Below, one piece after another: positions 9,915-22,800 of a stretch of DNA of 64,000 bases. The notes under the pieces are model-generated. The model was given only the letters and a program-made list of their open reading frames with translations, searched no databases and was not told the origin of the DNA. Position 1 is the stretch's first letter. Each line of letters begins with the position of its first letter. Source of the DNA: Thiorhodospira sibirica ATCC 700588 (lineage in GTDB: Bacteria > Pseudomonadota > Gammaproteobacteria > Ectothiorhodospirales > Ectothiorhodospiraceae); contig NZ_MU255056.1 in assembly GCF_000227725.2 (NCBI RefSeq), forward strand, positions 1,536,347 through 1,600,346, written 5' to 3'. The translations under genes were made by a program, and so were the position numbers.

Positions 9915-10910
9915 ATGTTCACTGTATCTGATCTGACCAACCGCCACGAAATCCTGTTTCTCTACGAAGCCCGCGATTGCAATCCCAATGGCGATCCGCT
10001 CGATGAAAACCGCCCGCGCACAGACCCGGAAACGGGCGAAGCCACGGTCAGCGACGTACGCATCAAGCGTACCGTGCGCGACTATCTGCTCAGCCTGGAA
10101 CCAGACGTTGAGAAGCGTCTGGCCAACGGCGTTGAGATCCTCATCCGCGACACCATGAAAGCAGACGGCCACCTCTCTGAAGGCAAAGACCGCGCTGAAC
10201 ACTTCCTCAATGAGGCGGCAAAAGGCAAAAAGAAAGAAGCCAAGCGCCAGGCCCTGGAAGAAGCCATCACCCAAGGATGTATTGATGCACGCCTGTTTGG
10301 GGCCACACTGCCACTGGGCAAAAGTGAGCCCTCCATACAGCTGACAGGCCCGGTACAATTTGCCGCCTTCAATCGCTCATTACACCGCGTAAGCCCGGTG
10401 CTCGTGCAACAAACAGCGGCCTATGCCGGCGGAGCCAGTGTGCATCAAAAATCCTTTGCAGAACGCTGGCTATTGCCCTATGCCCTGATTGCCGCTTATG
10501 GGGTCGTCAATGAAGTCGCCGCCAAAAGCACCGGCTTATCTCAAAAAGACCTGCGTCAACTGTTTGCCGGTCTTTGGCATGGGACGGCAGCCCTCAACAC
10601 CCACTCCAAGCTGGGACATGATCCGCTGCTGCTGGTGGTTGCCGACTACCAGCCCGGTTATCGTCTGGGGGCACTGACACAGCGCATCGCACTCACCCAG
10701 CAACGCGCCGAGGATAGCGCCCTGCGCTCCACCCAGGATTTTGAGCTAGACATCGCCCCGCTGCTGGAAGCCTGGCGTGCTTATCCCCGCCTGCAAGGCG
10801 TGCGCGTTATGCAGGATGCGCGGCTGCGCTGTCGCATGGGAGAGCAGGTCGGTAGCTTTACAGAACTGGCCAACGCCGCAGGTCTTCATGTCAGTGCTCT
10901 GGATCTCTAA
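9915..10910 (+). CDS. cas7: Type I-B Cascade backbone protein Cas7 (Csh2-like)
   Basis: RAMP-fold backbone subunit that polymerises along the crRNA spacer. It has 331 residues. The N-terminal RDCNPNGDPLDENRPRTD, followed by a TVSDVRIKRTVRDYL helix, is the signature of the Csd2/Csh2 Cas7 families. An AAGGAG sits 7 nt before the ATG. The stop codon is 2 nt before cas5, so translation is probably coupled. Confidence 0.92.
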   Translation: MFTVSDLTNRHEILFLYEARDCNPNGDPLDENRPRTDPETGEATVSDVRIKRTVRDYLLSLEPDVEKRLANGVEILIRDTMKADGHLSEGKDRAEHFLNEAAKGKKKEAKRQALEEAITQGCIDARLFGATLPLGKSEPSIQLTGPVQFAAFNRSLHRVSPVLVQQTAAYAGGASVHQKSFAERWLLPYALIAAYGVVNEVAAKSTGLSQKDLRQLFAGLWHGTAALNTHSKLGHDPLLLVVADYQPGYRLGALTQRIALTQQRAEDSALRSTQDFELDIAPLLEAWRAYPRLQGVRVMQDARLRCRMGEQVGSFTELANAAGLHVSALDL

Positions 10911-10912
10911 TC

Positions 10913-11629
10913 ATGCGCACCCTGGTCTTTGAGGTCAGTGGCGAGTATGCGCTGTTCAAAAAGCCCTACTCGCCCATGAGTCCAGTCAGCTACCCATTGC
11001 CGCCGCCCCCGGCGGTACTGGGCATGCTGGGTGCCATTCTGGGGCTGGATAAAAACGCCTATCATCACACCCTGCAATGGGCGCAGGTGCGGGTTGCGGT
11101 CAGCCCCGCTGCGCCGCTGCGCTTTTTTCGAGCGGCATTGAATCTGCTCCAGACCAAAGATGGCACCGACCGCTATTTTCGTCCACGGGCCGATAAAAAC
11201 ACGCACACCCAAGTCCCGTTTACCTTTTTGCGCGAACCTCGCTTCCGCATCCTGGTCGCCGGGCTGGCATCGCCACACGCTGACGCCATCGCCACTGCAC
11301 TGCAAAATGGCACAAGCCGCTATACGGTCACGCTGGGATTAGCAAACTGCCTTGCCGATCTACGCTGGATCGGCGAATGGAATGCCGAGGCCATCAGCGC
11401 CGGAGACTACGCCGTTAACACCGTACTGCCGCTATGTGAGGGAATGCACCTTCACTATGAGGCCGGACGGCGTTACCATCGCCTGCGCATTCCGGCCAGC
11501 ATGGACCCGCAGCGCGTGGTGCATCGTTATCAGGAAATTGTACTGGCCGAAGACGCGCAACCGATGCGCGTCCGCGTACCCGATGGAGTGCTCTATCATG
11601 TCAACACCGGCCCCGTTGCCTTTTTATAA
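10913..11629 (+). CDS. cas5: Type I-B Cascade protein Cas5
   Basis: RAMP-fold subunit that caps the 5' tag of the crRNA. The product is 238 residues. The N-terminus MRTLVFEVSGEYALFKKPY, followed by a proline-rich SYPLPPPPAVLGMLGAILG, is typical of Cas5 of the I-B/Hmari group. It starts 2 nt after cas7 and its 3' end overlaps the cas3 start by 32 nt. No catalytic histidine pattern of the I-C type Cas5d nuclease is expected, because a separate cas6 is present. Confidence 0.88.
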   Translation: MRTLVFEVSGEYALFKKPYSPMSPVSYPLPPPPAVLGMLGAILGLDKNAYHHTLQWAQVRVAVSPAAPLRFFRAALNLLQTKDGTDRYFRPRADKNTHTQVPFTFLREPRFRILVAGLASPHADAIATALQNGTSRYTVTLGLANCLADLRWIGEWNAEAISAGDYAVNTVLPLCEGMHLHYEAGRRYHRLRIPASMDPQRVVHRYQEIVLAEDAQPMRVRVPDGVLYHVNTGPVAFL

Positions 11630-13979
11630 GTGCCAGGCACATCCAGGAGACGCCCTCAACCAACACCTGCTGCGCGTAGCCCAGCGGGCAGCGGCCAGCA
11701 TTGCCCCGACCGCTCGCCCAGAGATTGCCCGCATTGCCTTTATCGCCGGGCTATTTCACGATCTGGGCAAGGCCACCCCCTGGTTTCAGCAATACCTCAA
11801 CGGCCAGGCGCGGCGCAGTGCCTTAACGCATCACGGCGAACTGGGTGCCATACTCAGCTGGTGGTACAGCGCCCAGCTTGACGGGCCTTTATGGCAACGG
11901 TTAGCCGTGTTCAGCGCCGTGCGCCGCCATCATGGCGCCTTGCGCATACAAAACTGGCCAGATCTTTTCGCCCAGACGCGCAGCGAATTTCGTGAACCCG
12001 ATAGCCCCCTGCGCACCCAACTGGCCGCCCTGGACAGCCCAGGCATTGCCAACTGGCTCAGTGAACAGGCCACAGCACATCCGCAATATGGCCTGCCCGT
12101 ACACTGCGAACCTCCCAGCCTGGAACACATCGAAGCGCGGGTGTACGAACGCGACTGTGTCGGCTCCAAATTGCGACGGGCGTACACCTCCCTTGACGAG
12201 GCGCTTGCCACCCTGTCAGCATTTGGGGCATTGCTTGCCGTAGACAAAACCGATGCCGCCTTAAGCGGTGCGCACATCGCACGACAAGCGCTACCTGCCG
12301 ATGCCGTCAGCCACTACAAGCGCCAAGTCTTCCCCGCAGAGGCATCCTCAAGCCCGCTCAACCAGCGTCGTGAGCACATCGCCAAAACCCTCACCACAAC
12401 CTGGCTTGCACACCTTGAACAACCACTGCTGACCTTTACCGCCCCCACCGGAGCCGGCAAAACCCTCAGCGTATTACACGCTGCATTACAGGTGCGCACC
12501 CATCTGGCAAAACAGCACGGACACGCGCCGCGCCTGATTTACTGCCTGCCATTCACCGCCGTCATTGACCAAAACCATGCCGTCATCCGCGCCATCCTCA
12601 AAGCCAGCGGACTGGCCGAGCGCGAAGACATCCTGCTCAAACATCACCACCTCAGCACAGGCGTATTTCGCACCGGCGACGACGCTGCAGAACATCAGCC
12701 CGACGGCGCCGGCCAACTGCTCACCGAAACCTGGCAAAGCGAGATCATCGTCACCACCTTTCACCAACTACTGCACAGCCTGCTCAGCCCATGCAATGCC
12801 AACCTCAAACGCGCCGGCCAACTTAGCGGCGCCATCCTCGTGCTAGACGAAGTACAGGCCCTGCCACTACGCTACTGGGAAGCCCTGCGCCAACTCTTCA
12901 AAGCCCTGGCACGGACTGCAGGCACACGCATCCTGCTCATGACCGCAACCCGACCGTTGATTTTTCAGCCCGGCGATGCCCTGGAGCTGCTGCCCGACCA
13001 TGCACAACACTTTCAGGCACTCAACCGCACCCGTTTGCACCTGCAACATCATAACCCCCTGCCGCTGACCGCCTTTGCAGGCCAGCTAATCGCCCACCTG
13101 CACAACAACCCGCGCCCCACACTCATCATTGTCAATCGCCGCAAGGCCGTATCCACCCTCTTTCACGAACTGACCCGCGCCTTCCCACAACGCCCCTGCG
13201 TCGCGCTCTCCACACACCTGACCCCGCGAGACCGCCGCGCCCGCATCCGCCTGATCCAAAGGCTACAGCGTCAAGGCCAGCCCGTCATCGTCATCAGCAC
13301 CCAACTCATCGAAGCCGGCGTAGACCTAAGCTTCCCGGTGGTACACCGCGACCTCGCGCCACTGGATGCCCTTATTCAATCAGCCGGACGGTGTAACCGC
13401 CACGGCGAACAGGCCAAAGCCCTGGGAGAAGTCTACCTCTGGCAACTGGCCACAGACCCCAGCGAAACCCAAACCAGTGAACCGCTGTGGCGGCGTATCT
13501 ACGATGCCGCCCTGATTGAAGTCACCTGCGAAATACTCGGCCATGCCGCCTATTGGGATGAACGCGATTTTCTCGAACTCAGTGCCCGCTACTTCAGCGG
13601 CTGCCGGGCGCGTCAAGATCAACAACGCCTCGACGAACAGCTCAAAAACGGCGACCTGGCCGGAATTGAGCGCGACTTTCAACTCATTGAAGAAACCCCC
13701 AGCCTCACCCTTTTCATCCACCGCACCCCCAAAGATCAAGCCCTCTGGCAGATCTACCGCGACATCCAGGACAACCCCGCACTCAGCCCGGCCCAACAGG
13801 AACGAGCACTGCGCCCCTATCGCGCCGCCTTTCGTGAGCGCATCATCCAGATTCATGCCAACACCACAACAGGACTAGACCGTGATACCGTAAACCGACT
13901 TGATGCCACCCCCGAAACCTACCATCGCAGCACAGGATTCATCAAAACACCCGGAGTAGACGCCACATGCATTCTCTAG
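11598..13979 (+). CDS. cas3: CRISPR helicase-nuclease Cas3 (HD-helicase fusion)
   Basis: Recruited by Cascade to unwind and degrade target DNA. I chose the ATG at 11598, preceded by GGAG at 8 nt, giving MSTPAPLPFYKCQAHPGD and 793 residues; the open frame runs further upstream but only as a shadow over cas5. The HD nuclease domain comes first, with AHPGD (residues 14-18) and FHDLGK (53-58). Helicase motif I is TAPTGAGKT near 281-289, motif II is LVLDEVQ near 412-418 (a DEVQ variant of DExH), and motif III-like is MTATRP near 446. A C-terminal Cas3 domain follows. The 3' end overlaps cas6 by 13 nt. Confidence 0.93.
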   Translation: MSTPAPLPFYKCQAHPGDALNQHLLRVAQRAAASIAPTARPEIARIAFIAGLFHDLGKATPWFQQYLNGQARRSALTHHGELGAILSWWYSAQLDGPLWQRLAVFSAVRRHHGALRIQNWPDLFAQTRSEFREPDSPLRTQLAALDSPGIANWLSEQATAHPQYGLPVHCEPPSLEHIEARVYERDCVGSKLRRAYTSLDEALATLSAFGALLAVDKTDAALSGAHIARQALPADAVSHYKRQVFPAEASSSPLNQRREHIAKTLTTTWLAHLEQPLLTFTAPTGAGKTLSVLHAALQVRTHLAKQHGHAPRLIYCLPFTAVIDQNHAVIRAILKASGLAEREDILLKHHHLSTGVFRTGDDAAEHQPDGAGQLLTETWQSEIIVTTFHQLLHSLLSPCNANLKRAGQLSGAILVLDEVQALPLRYWEALRQLFKALARTAGTRILLMTATRPLIFQPGDALELLPDHAQHFQALNRTRLHLQHHNPLPLTAFAGQLIAHLHNNPRPTLIIVNRRKAVSTLFHELTRAFPQRPCVALSTHLTPRDRRARIRLIQRLQRQGQPVIVISTQLIEAGVDLSFPVVHRDLAPLDALIQSAGRCNRHGEQAKALGEVYLWQLATDPSETQTSEPLWRRIYDAALIEVTCEILGHAAYWDERDFLELSARYFSGCRARQDQQRLDEQLKNGDLAGIERDFQLIEETPSLTLFIHRTPKDQALWQIYRDIQDNPALSPAQQERALRPYRAAFRERIIQIHANTTTGLDRDTVNRLDATPETYHRSTGFIKTPGVDATCIL

Positions 13980-14692
13980 CACACATCGCCCTCGCCCAAG
14001 TGCAACTCCAATGGGACCGCCCCCTAAGCGGCCCTCCCAGCACCCGAACCCGCCAACTGCGCGGCGCACTGGCCAACACCTTTCCAAACGAAGACCTCTT
14101 CCACCAACATGACCCCGCAACAGGCCGCGTACTCTACCGCTACCCCCACCTGCAATACCGCTGGCACCATGGCCACGGACTAATCATCGGCTGGAGTAGC
14201 GCCGCACAACGCCTGCTCGGCCTCCCCTGGCTAGACTACACACTCACCCTGGGCGATGATCAAGTCACCATCACCGACGCCGCACTCACCCTGCGCCAAA
14301 CCCAGTTTGCCGTCAGCGACCGCCTGCTGCACTACCAAACCAGCAGCCCGATATTACTCTTCAACCAGGAAAACTACCGCCACTACCAAACACTTGACGC
14401 CCCTGCCCAAGCCCTGGAACAAGATCGCCTGCTGGTCGCCGCCCTTTTGTCGGCATTTCGTGGCCTGGACATCAACTGCACCCAGCGTCTCTACGCCAGC
14501 TTCACACACACACAAACCCGCCCCAGCACTTACAAAAGCGAACGCCTGCTCGGCATACAAGGACGCATCGTCACCAACCTCTTAATACCCGACGGCTTTG
14601 CCTTTGGACGCGCCGTCAGTCACGGCTTTGGCGTCGTACACAGCTATCAACCCAAAAACACCGAACATCACAAAAAAGACGCACAGATATAA
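13967..14692 (+). CDS. cas6: CRISPR pre-crRNA endoribonuclease Cas6
   Basis: Predicted to cut pre-crRNA within the repeat and leave the 8-nt 5' tag. It has 241 residues. Assignment rests on the C-terminal glycine-rich element GFAFGRAVSHGFGVV, matching the Cas6 G-loop, on a basic N-terminal part, and on its place in a type I operon that otherwise lacks a Cas6. A likely catalytic His is not identifiable with certainty. Its position after cas3 is unusual; in most I-B operons cas6 is first. The ATG overlaps the cas3 end by 13 nt. Confidence 0.75.
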   Translation: MHSLAHIALAQVQLQWDRPLSGPPSTRTRQLRGALANTFPNEDLFHQHDPATGRVLYRYPHLQYRWHHGHGLIIGWSSAAQRLLGLPWLDYTLTLGDDQVTITDAALTLRQTQFAVSDRLLHYQTSSPILLFNQENYRHYQTLDAPAQALEQDRLLVAALLSAFRGLDINCTQRLYASFTHTQTRPSTYKSERLLGIQGRIVTNLLIPDGFAFGRAVSHGFGVVHSYQPKNTEHHKKDAQI

Positions 14693-14715
14693 ACCTGGAA
14701 TGACACACCCAAGAC

Positions 14716-14741
14716 GTGGCTTCGTGCTGATACGAAGCCAC
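14716..14741 (+). other. Perfect 10-bp hairpin between cas6 and cas1
   Basis: GTGGCTTCGT pairs with ACGAAGCCAC around a 6-nt loop, followed by an A-rich run. It has no U-tract on the plus strand, so it is not a classic terminator. It lies exactly where base composition switches from GC-rich (effector genes) to AT-rich (adaptation genes) and could be an RNA-processing or stability element, or a scar of module joining. Confidence 0.5.
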
Positions 14742-14774
14742 AAAAATAAAAAATCCCCTGTAAGGAGCTAAAAA

Positions 14775-16661
<1,887 letters not shown>

Positions 16662-16740
16662 ATAATGGTTAAAGCTGCCCACAAAAAAAGCCCTTTATGC
16701 TAAAGCGACTGGACGCAACTCCGGCATAACCAATCGGTTT

Positions 16741-16760
16741 AAACGCTCGGCGTTTTTAAC
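16741..16760 (+). terminator. Candidate Rho-independent terminator after cas4
   Basis: AAACGC-TCG-GCGTTT forms a 6-bp stem followed by TTAAC, about 80 nt downstream of cas4 and before the array. It is A/T-flanked and could also stop the array transcript arriving from the right. The rest of 16662-16858 shows no gene. Confidence 0.5.
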
Positions 16761-16858
16761 AAATTAAAAACAGAGCTTGGTTTTTAATGCGTATACTTGC
16801 AGTAAATTTTGGGTTCCAAAAGCAGTCACAACTGTCGTTAAAAAAACCACACCCCTTA

Positions 16859-19800
16859 GTTTAAATTATTGCTGTAGTGAATTTAGGATTTAAACGATTT
16901 GCTGAGTGGAGCGCCGAGTTTTACTCGGCATATTTCAATCCTTGTTGTAGTGGATTTAGGGTTTAAACACGTATGCCGACCAACCAGCGCGCGGATGTGA
17001 TGATGGATGTTTCAATCCTTGTTGTAGTGGATTTAGGGTTTAAACCAAATCCTGGTATGCCCTGCAGGTGACGAAATTATGTTTCAATCCTTGTTGTAGT
17101 GGATTTAGGGTTTAAACGAAGAACGCAAGAATCTGGAAGTTATCGCAGGATTGTTTCAATCCTTGTTGTAGTGGATTTAGGGTTTAAACAGGCTTGTAGC
17201 GTGAGTGCTGCACCGCGCCCACCAGGTTTCAATCCTTGTTGTAGTGGATTTAGGGTTTAAACAGCACAGCCGGACAAGCATGACGAAATCGCCGAAATGT
17301 TTCAATCCTTGTTGTAGTGGATTTAGGGTTTAAACGACATAATGACATTCAGAACACAGACAAACAGGATAATGTTTCAATCCTTGTTGTAGTGGATTTA
17401 GGGTTTAAACATCAACACCTAGCGCGTATGGTGTGACTTATCCAGTGTTTCAATCCTTGTTGTAGTGGATTTAGGGTTTAAACTTTGGGAAAAGAATGAC
17501 TTCGCATTTGCACTGTTGAGGTTTCAATCCTTGTTGTAGTGGATTTAGGGTTTAAACTAACACTAAGTAACCCATGCGCGCACAAAATAGCTGTTTCAAT
17601 CCTTGTTGTAGTGGATTTAGGGTTTAAACTTGTGGCGAACGTGCTGGAAACGCCGCAAGGCGTAAAGTTTCAATCCTTGTTGTAGTGGATTTAGGGTTTA
17701 AACAAAATAGCTTAAAACGCGATTCAGCGCATAAAAGGGTTTCAATCCTTGTTGTAGTGGATTTAGGGTTTAAACTACATGAAAGATGAGGATGGCAAGC
17801 ACACAGTTGGGTTTCAATCCTTGTTGTAGTGGATTTAGGGTTTAAACCGAGCTGGCGACGATGCTTGGGGTGACGGGGTGGGATGTTTCAATCCTTGTTG
17901 TAGTGGATTTAGGGTTTAAACCCTTTTAACCATTATCGATATTATTCGTAAACCCATGTGTTTCAATCCTTGTTGTAGTGGATTTAGGGTTTAAACATTC
18001 AGGGCGGCAAAGCGTAGCGGGTAAGCCTCGATGGTTTCAATCCTTGTTGTAGTGGATTTAGGGTTTAAACATTCAGGGCGGCAAAGCGTAGCGGGTAAGC
18101 CTCGATGGTTTCAATCCTTGTTGTAGTGGATTTAGGGTTTAAACTTTTTACTCAGCTGATGGAAACGCTCGGCGTTCAGTGTTTCAATCCTTGTTGTAGT
18201 GGATTTAGGGTTTAAACATCGATTTTTGCGGCGCGATGCTTTGGCGTGACGCAGTTTCAATCCTTGTTGTAGTGGATTTAGGGTTTAAACGCTACTGGAT
18301 TTGCTGCAGCCTTGGAAAAAACAAGCAGTTTCAATCCTTGTTGTAGTGGATTTAGGGTTTAAACCCCGGCAGGCGGCATAACCCCACCCCTTTGACAAAG
18401 TTTCAATCCTTGTTGTAGTGGATTTAGGGTTTAAACGTGCGCGTAGGAGATAAATTCAGTAATCAGTTTGAGTTTCAATCCTTGTTGTAGTGGATTTAGG
18501 GTTTAAACCCATGGACAAGCAACAAAACAGGGATCACTACAGGTTTCAATCCTTGTTGTAGTGGATTTAGGGTTTAAACCAAGACCTTTGCCTGATCGGC
18601 GCGCAGGGCGAAGGGTTTCAATCCTTGTTGTAGTGGATTTAGGGTTTAAACGCATTATAACTATCGCAAGAATGCTACACGACGATGAGTTTCAATCCTT
18701 GTTGTAGTGGATTTAGGGTTTAAACCTGTACGATGAGGATGGCCAAGTCTATATGCTGGCACAGTTTCAATCCTTGTTGTAGTGGATTTAGGGTTTAAAC
18801 TTTATGCGGCAAGGCATGTTAGTGAACGGCATCCCGTGTTTCAATCCTTGTTGTAGTGGATTTAGGGTTTAAACCCGATCGCTCACGGCGACACCGTAAC
18901 CGGTGTTGAGTTTCAATCCTTGTTGTAGTGGATTTAGGGTTTAAACCCTGAAAACTTTGACGAAAATGATACCATCTTTTTCGGTTTCAATCCTTGTTGT
19001 AGTGGATTTAGGGTTTAAACCAGCGCGATTTATGTTTTAATGGGTTTCATGGTAGCGTTTCAATCCTTGTTGTAGTGGATTTAGGGTTTAAACACACCGT
19101 CATCAGCCTTGACTCAGTGGTTACAGAGTTTCAATCCTTGTTGTAGTGGATTTAGGGTTTAAACCTGGCTGTGCAGCTATTAGGCGAATATCAAGCTTCA
19201 CGTTTCAATCCTTGTTGTAGTGGATTTAGGGTTTAAACAGTTTTCCGCCCAGGTGTTGCGCCGAGCGGGGTGGTGTTTCAATCCTTGTTGTAGTGGATTT
19301 AGGGTTTAAACAAAAGCTGGAAGACATACTGGATTACTACATTCGCAGGTTTCAATCCTTGTTGTAGTGGATTTAGGGTTTAAACGCATTTTTACCCGCC
19401 CTCCTAATCGGAGGCGTAACAGTTTCAATCCTTGTTGTAGTGGATTTAGGGTTTAAACGCAAGTTTTGGACATGATTGGTGCGCTATATAGCGAGTTTCA
19501 ATCCTTGTTGTAGTGGATTTAGGGTTTAAACCAAACTGCGCATTATTCGGCCTACTATTTGTACATAGTTTCAATCCTTGTTGTAGTGGATTTAGGGTTT
19601 AAACTTGTTTGGGAGTGGCTTGATATTGATGCCATGCTGGAGTTTCAATCCTTGTTGTAGTGGATTTAGGGTTTAAACTTAAGCCGAGGCTTTGGCCTCG
19701 CATGCGATTAAGAAGTTTCAATCCTTGTTGTAGTGGATTTAGGGTTTAAACAGATAAATTCGCGATGCGACGCATATTCTCCCAGAGTTTCAATCCTTGT

Positions 19801-22800
19801 TGTAGTGGATTTAGGGTTTAAACTGCGTGTTTCCCATGCGTCCGCCATATACATAATTGGTTTCAATCCTTGTTGTAGTGGATTTAGGGTTTAAACCATC
19901 CTTGGAAGCGCCAAAGGTTCCGGGTTCCGTCGGTTTCAATCCTTGTTGTAGTGGATTTAGGGTTTAAACACCGCACCCCACCGCACCCCGCAGCACACCG
20001 TTGCAGTTTCAATCCTTGTTGTAGTGGATTTAGGGTTTAAACGTTTTGATCCGGCGGGGACTGATCCGGAGGTGATTTGGTTTCAATCCTTGTTGTAGTG
20101 GATTTAGGGTTTAAACTCAGGATTCTGAAACGGGTATCCTGATTCCTACTTAGTTTCAATCCTTGTTGTAGTGGATTTAGGGTTTAAACAGCAAGCGGGC
20201 GCACTGTTGATCGAGCTGATGAATGGTTTCAATCCTTGTTGTAGTGGATTTAGGGTTTAAACTCATTAGTAAGTCATCAGGATCGTCGCCTGATTTATCG
20301 TTTAAATCCTTGTTGTAGTGGATTTAGGGTTTAAACAAGCCAGCGGTAAGGGAGAGCATCCAAGAGGTTATGTTTCAATCCTTGTTGTAGTGGATTTAGG
20401 GTTTAAACTGGCAATAGAAGGCGGGATGGAAAACATACATATAGGTTTCAATCCTTGTTGTAGTGGATTTAGGGTTTAAACACTGTAGAAGGCAGGAATG
20501 GAGGAACATTTGTCTGGTTTCAATCCTTGTTGTAGTGGATTTAGGGTTTAAACCAAAAAGTGAGAACGCGAAGCTGAAAGCCAGTTTAATGTTTCAATCC
20601 TTGTTGTAGTGGATTTAGGGTTTAAACAAATCCCCAACCGCTACTGAGCTTGCCGATCCTGAGTTTCAATCCTTGTTGTAGTGGATTTAGGGTTTAAACG
20701 GGGCGCTTACTGCCTACAATCCAGAAAATATTTTGTTTCAATCCTTGTTGTAGTGGATTTAGGGTTTAAACAAGAGCTAGGCAAGTTGTATCACCGTCTA
20801 TGGCTGGAGTTTCAATCCTTGTTGTAGTGGATTTAGGGTTTAAACTAGCGGCCCACAACGGCTGCAGCTATGCGGGCATGACGTTTCAATCCTTGTTGTA
20901 GTGGATTTAGGGTTTAAACCTTGTTATCAGCTGTCGCTATCGGTCTTATCTGGATGTTTCAATCCTTGTTGTAGTGGATTTAGGGTTTAAACTTAGACAG
21001 GTTCCGGGTCCCGTCGCAAGCGACCGCGGTTTCAATCCTTGTTGTAGTGGATTTAGGGTTTAAACGATATGCTAGAGATATTACATTCCGCAGGAATTAC
21101 GTTTCAATCCTTGTTGTAGTGGATTTAGGGTTTAAACCCCAGGCGGTCATGCCCTTTCATGCTGTCCGCCACGTGTTTCAATCCTTGTTGTAGTGGATTT
21201 AGGGTTTAAACAGCCGGATGGGCGTTTTTTCCGGATGAACCATATCCAGTTTCAATCCTTGTTGTAGTGGATTTAGGGTTTAAACAGCGGCTCGCGCAAG
21301 CGCGACCTACAGGGCAGCTAAGCGTTTCAATCCTTGTTGTAGTGGATTTAGGGTTTAAACGCCAAATACGCAGAGACCGCCACCGAAGAACCAAGGGTTT
21401 CAATCCTTGTTGTAGTGGATTTAGGGTTTAAACTCTTATATTCTTATGTGACTGTGAATAATTGAAAGGTTTCAATCCTTGTTGTAGTGGATTTAGGGTT
21501 TAAACGCAGGTTTTTTCCTACACAGGTAAAAACCAATGCGGTTTCAATCCTTGTTGTAGTGGATTTAGGGTTTAAACTCATTAGCGTGCGACTTCCAGAA
21601 TGCCGCATCAAGGTTTCAATCCTTGTTGTAGTGGATTTAGGGTTTAAACCGCTTGTTTGCCTCCTTATCGACGCCGCACCTGGCGTTTCAATCCTTGTTG
21701 TAGTGGATTTAGGGTTTAAACCGGATAACCTCATTCAATGGATTTCGCACACGTCGGTTTCAATCCTTGTTGTAGTGGATTTAGGGTTTAAACTGACCGA
21801 GTTTGACGCATTCCGCCATCCGCGATCGGCGTTTCAATCCTTGTTGTAGTGGATTTAGGGTTTAAACTTTTCGAGACAATTGAGCGACTGGCCAGGCTTC
21901 GGTTTCAATCCTTGTTGTAGTGGATTTAGGGTTTAAACTTTTCGTGCCGCGCCGGATCACACGGTCGGGTGTCGTTTCAATCCTTGTTGTAGTGGATTTA
22001 GGGTTTAAACGCAGCAATATAGCGCCATTCATAAGCAGTCTATTGAGGTTTCAATCCTTGTTGTAGTGGATTTAGGGTTTAAACGCGAAGTCCGAGCACG
22101 CCAAACTTGCCGCTGAGGTGGTTTCAATCCTTGTTGTAGTGGATTTAGGGTTTAAACCGAGCAGGTGCGGAATATCGCTTCCCGGCACAGCAGTTTCAAT
22201 CCTTGTTGTAGTGGATTTAGGGTTTAAACGATCCGGCTGTGTTTGCCACGATCCAGCGGCTTGCGTTTCAATCCTTGTTGTAGTGGATTTAGGGTTTAAA
22301 CCGCGCCACCACCTCATCCGCCACCAAAAACAACTTGTTTCAATCCTTGTTGTAGTGGATTTAGGGTTTAAACAAACCAAAAAGCAAACTCCCCAGCTAT
22401 AAGGTAAGTTTCAATCCTTGTTGTAGTGGATTTAGGGTTTAAACGGGTTTAAACCGCAAGCGGCAATTGCTGTGGTCGCCGGGTCTCAAGGGTTTCAATC
22501 CTTGTTGTAGTGGATTTAGGGTTTAAACTCGGGAAAGACATTGCGTGTGATGTGGATGTTAGATGTTTCAATCCTTGTTGTAGTGGATTTAGGGTTTAAA
22601 CTCTTTGAGTTTTGTCTATCCGTCCGGGGAATTTCTTTGTTTCAATCCTTGTTGTAGTGGATTTAGGGTTTAAACATCATTAGCGTTTGACTTCCAGAAT
22701 GCCGCATCTTGGTTTCAATCCTTGTTGTAGTGGATTTAGGGTTTAAACAATTGACTTGACCGCTAAGGAGTTGACCGTACTGGTTTCAATCCTTGTTGTA

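Noticed and set aside
11352-11597. Longer start for cas3
   Set aside because: The upstream part overlaps most of cas5 in another frame, and MSTPAPLPFYKCQAHPGD with GGAG upstream is a proper start just before the HD domain.
14716-14741. Terminator between cas6 and cas1
   Set aside because: The stem is strong but is followed by A-rich, not T-rich, sequence on the plus strand, so a classic terminator is not supported; listed only as a hairpin.
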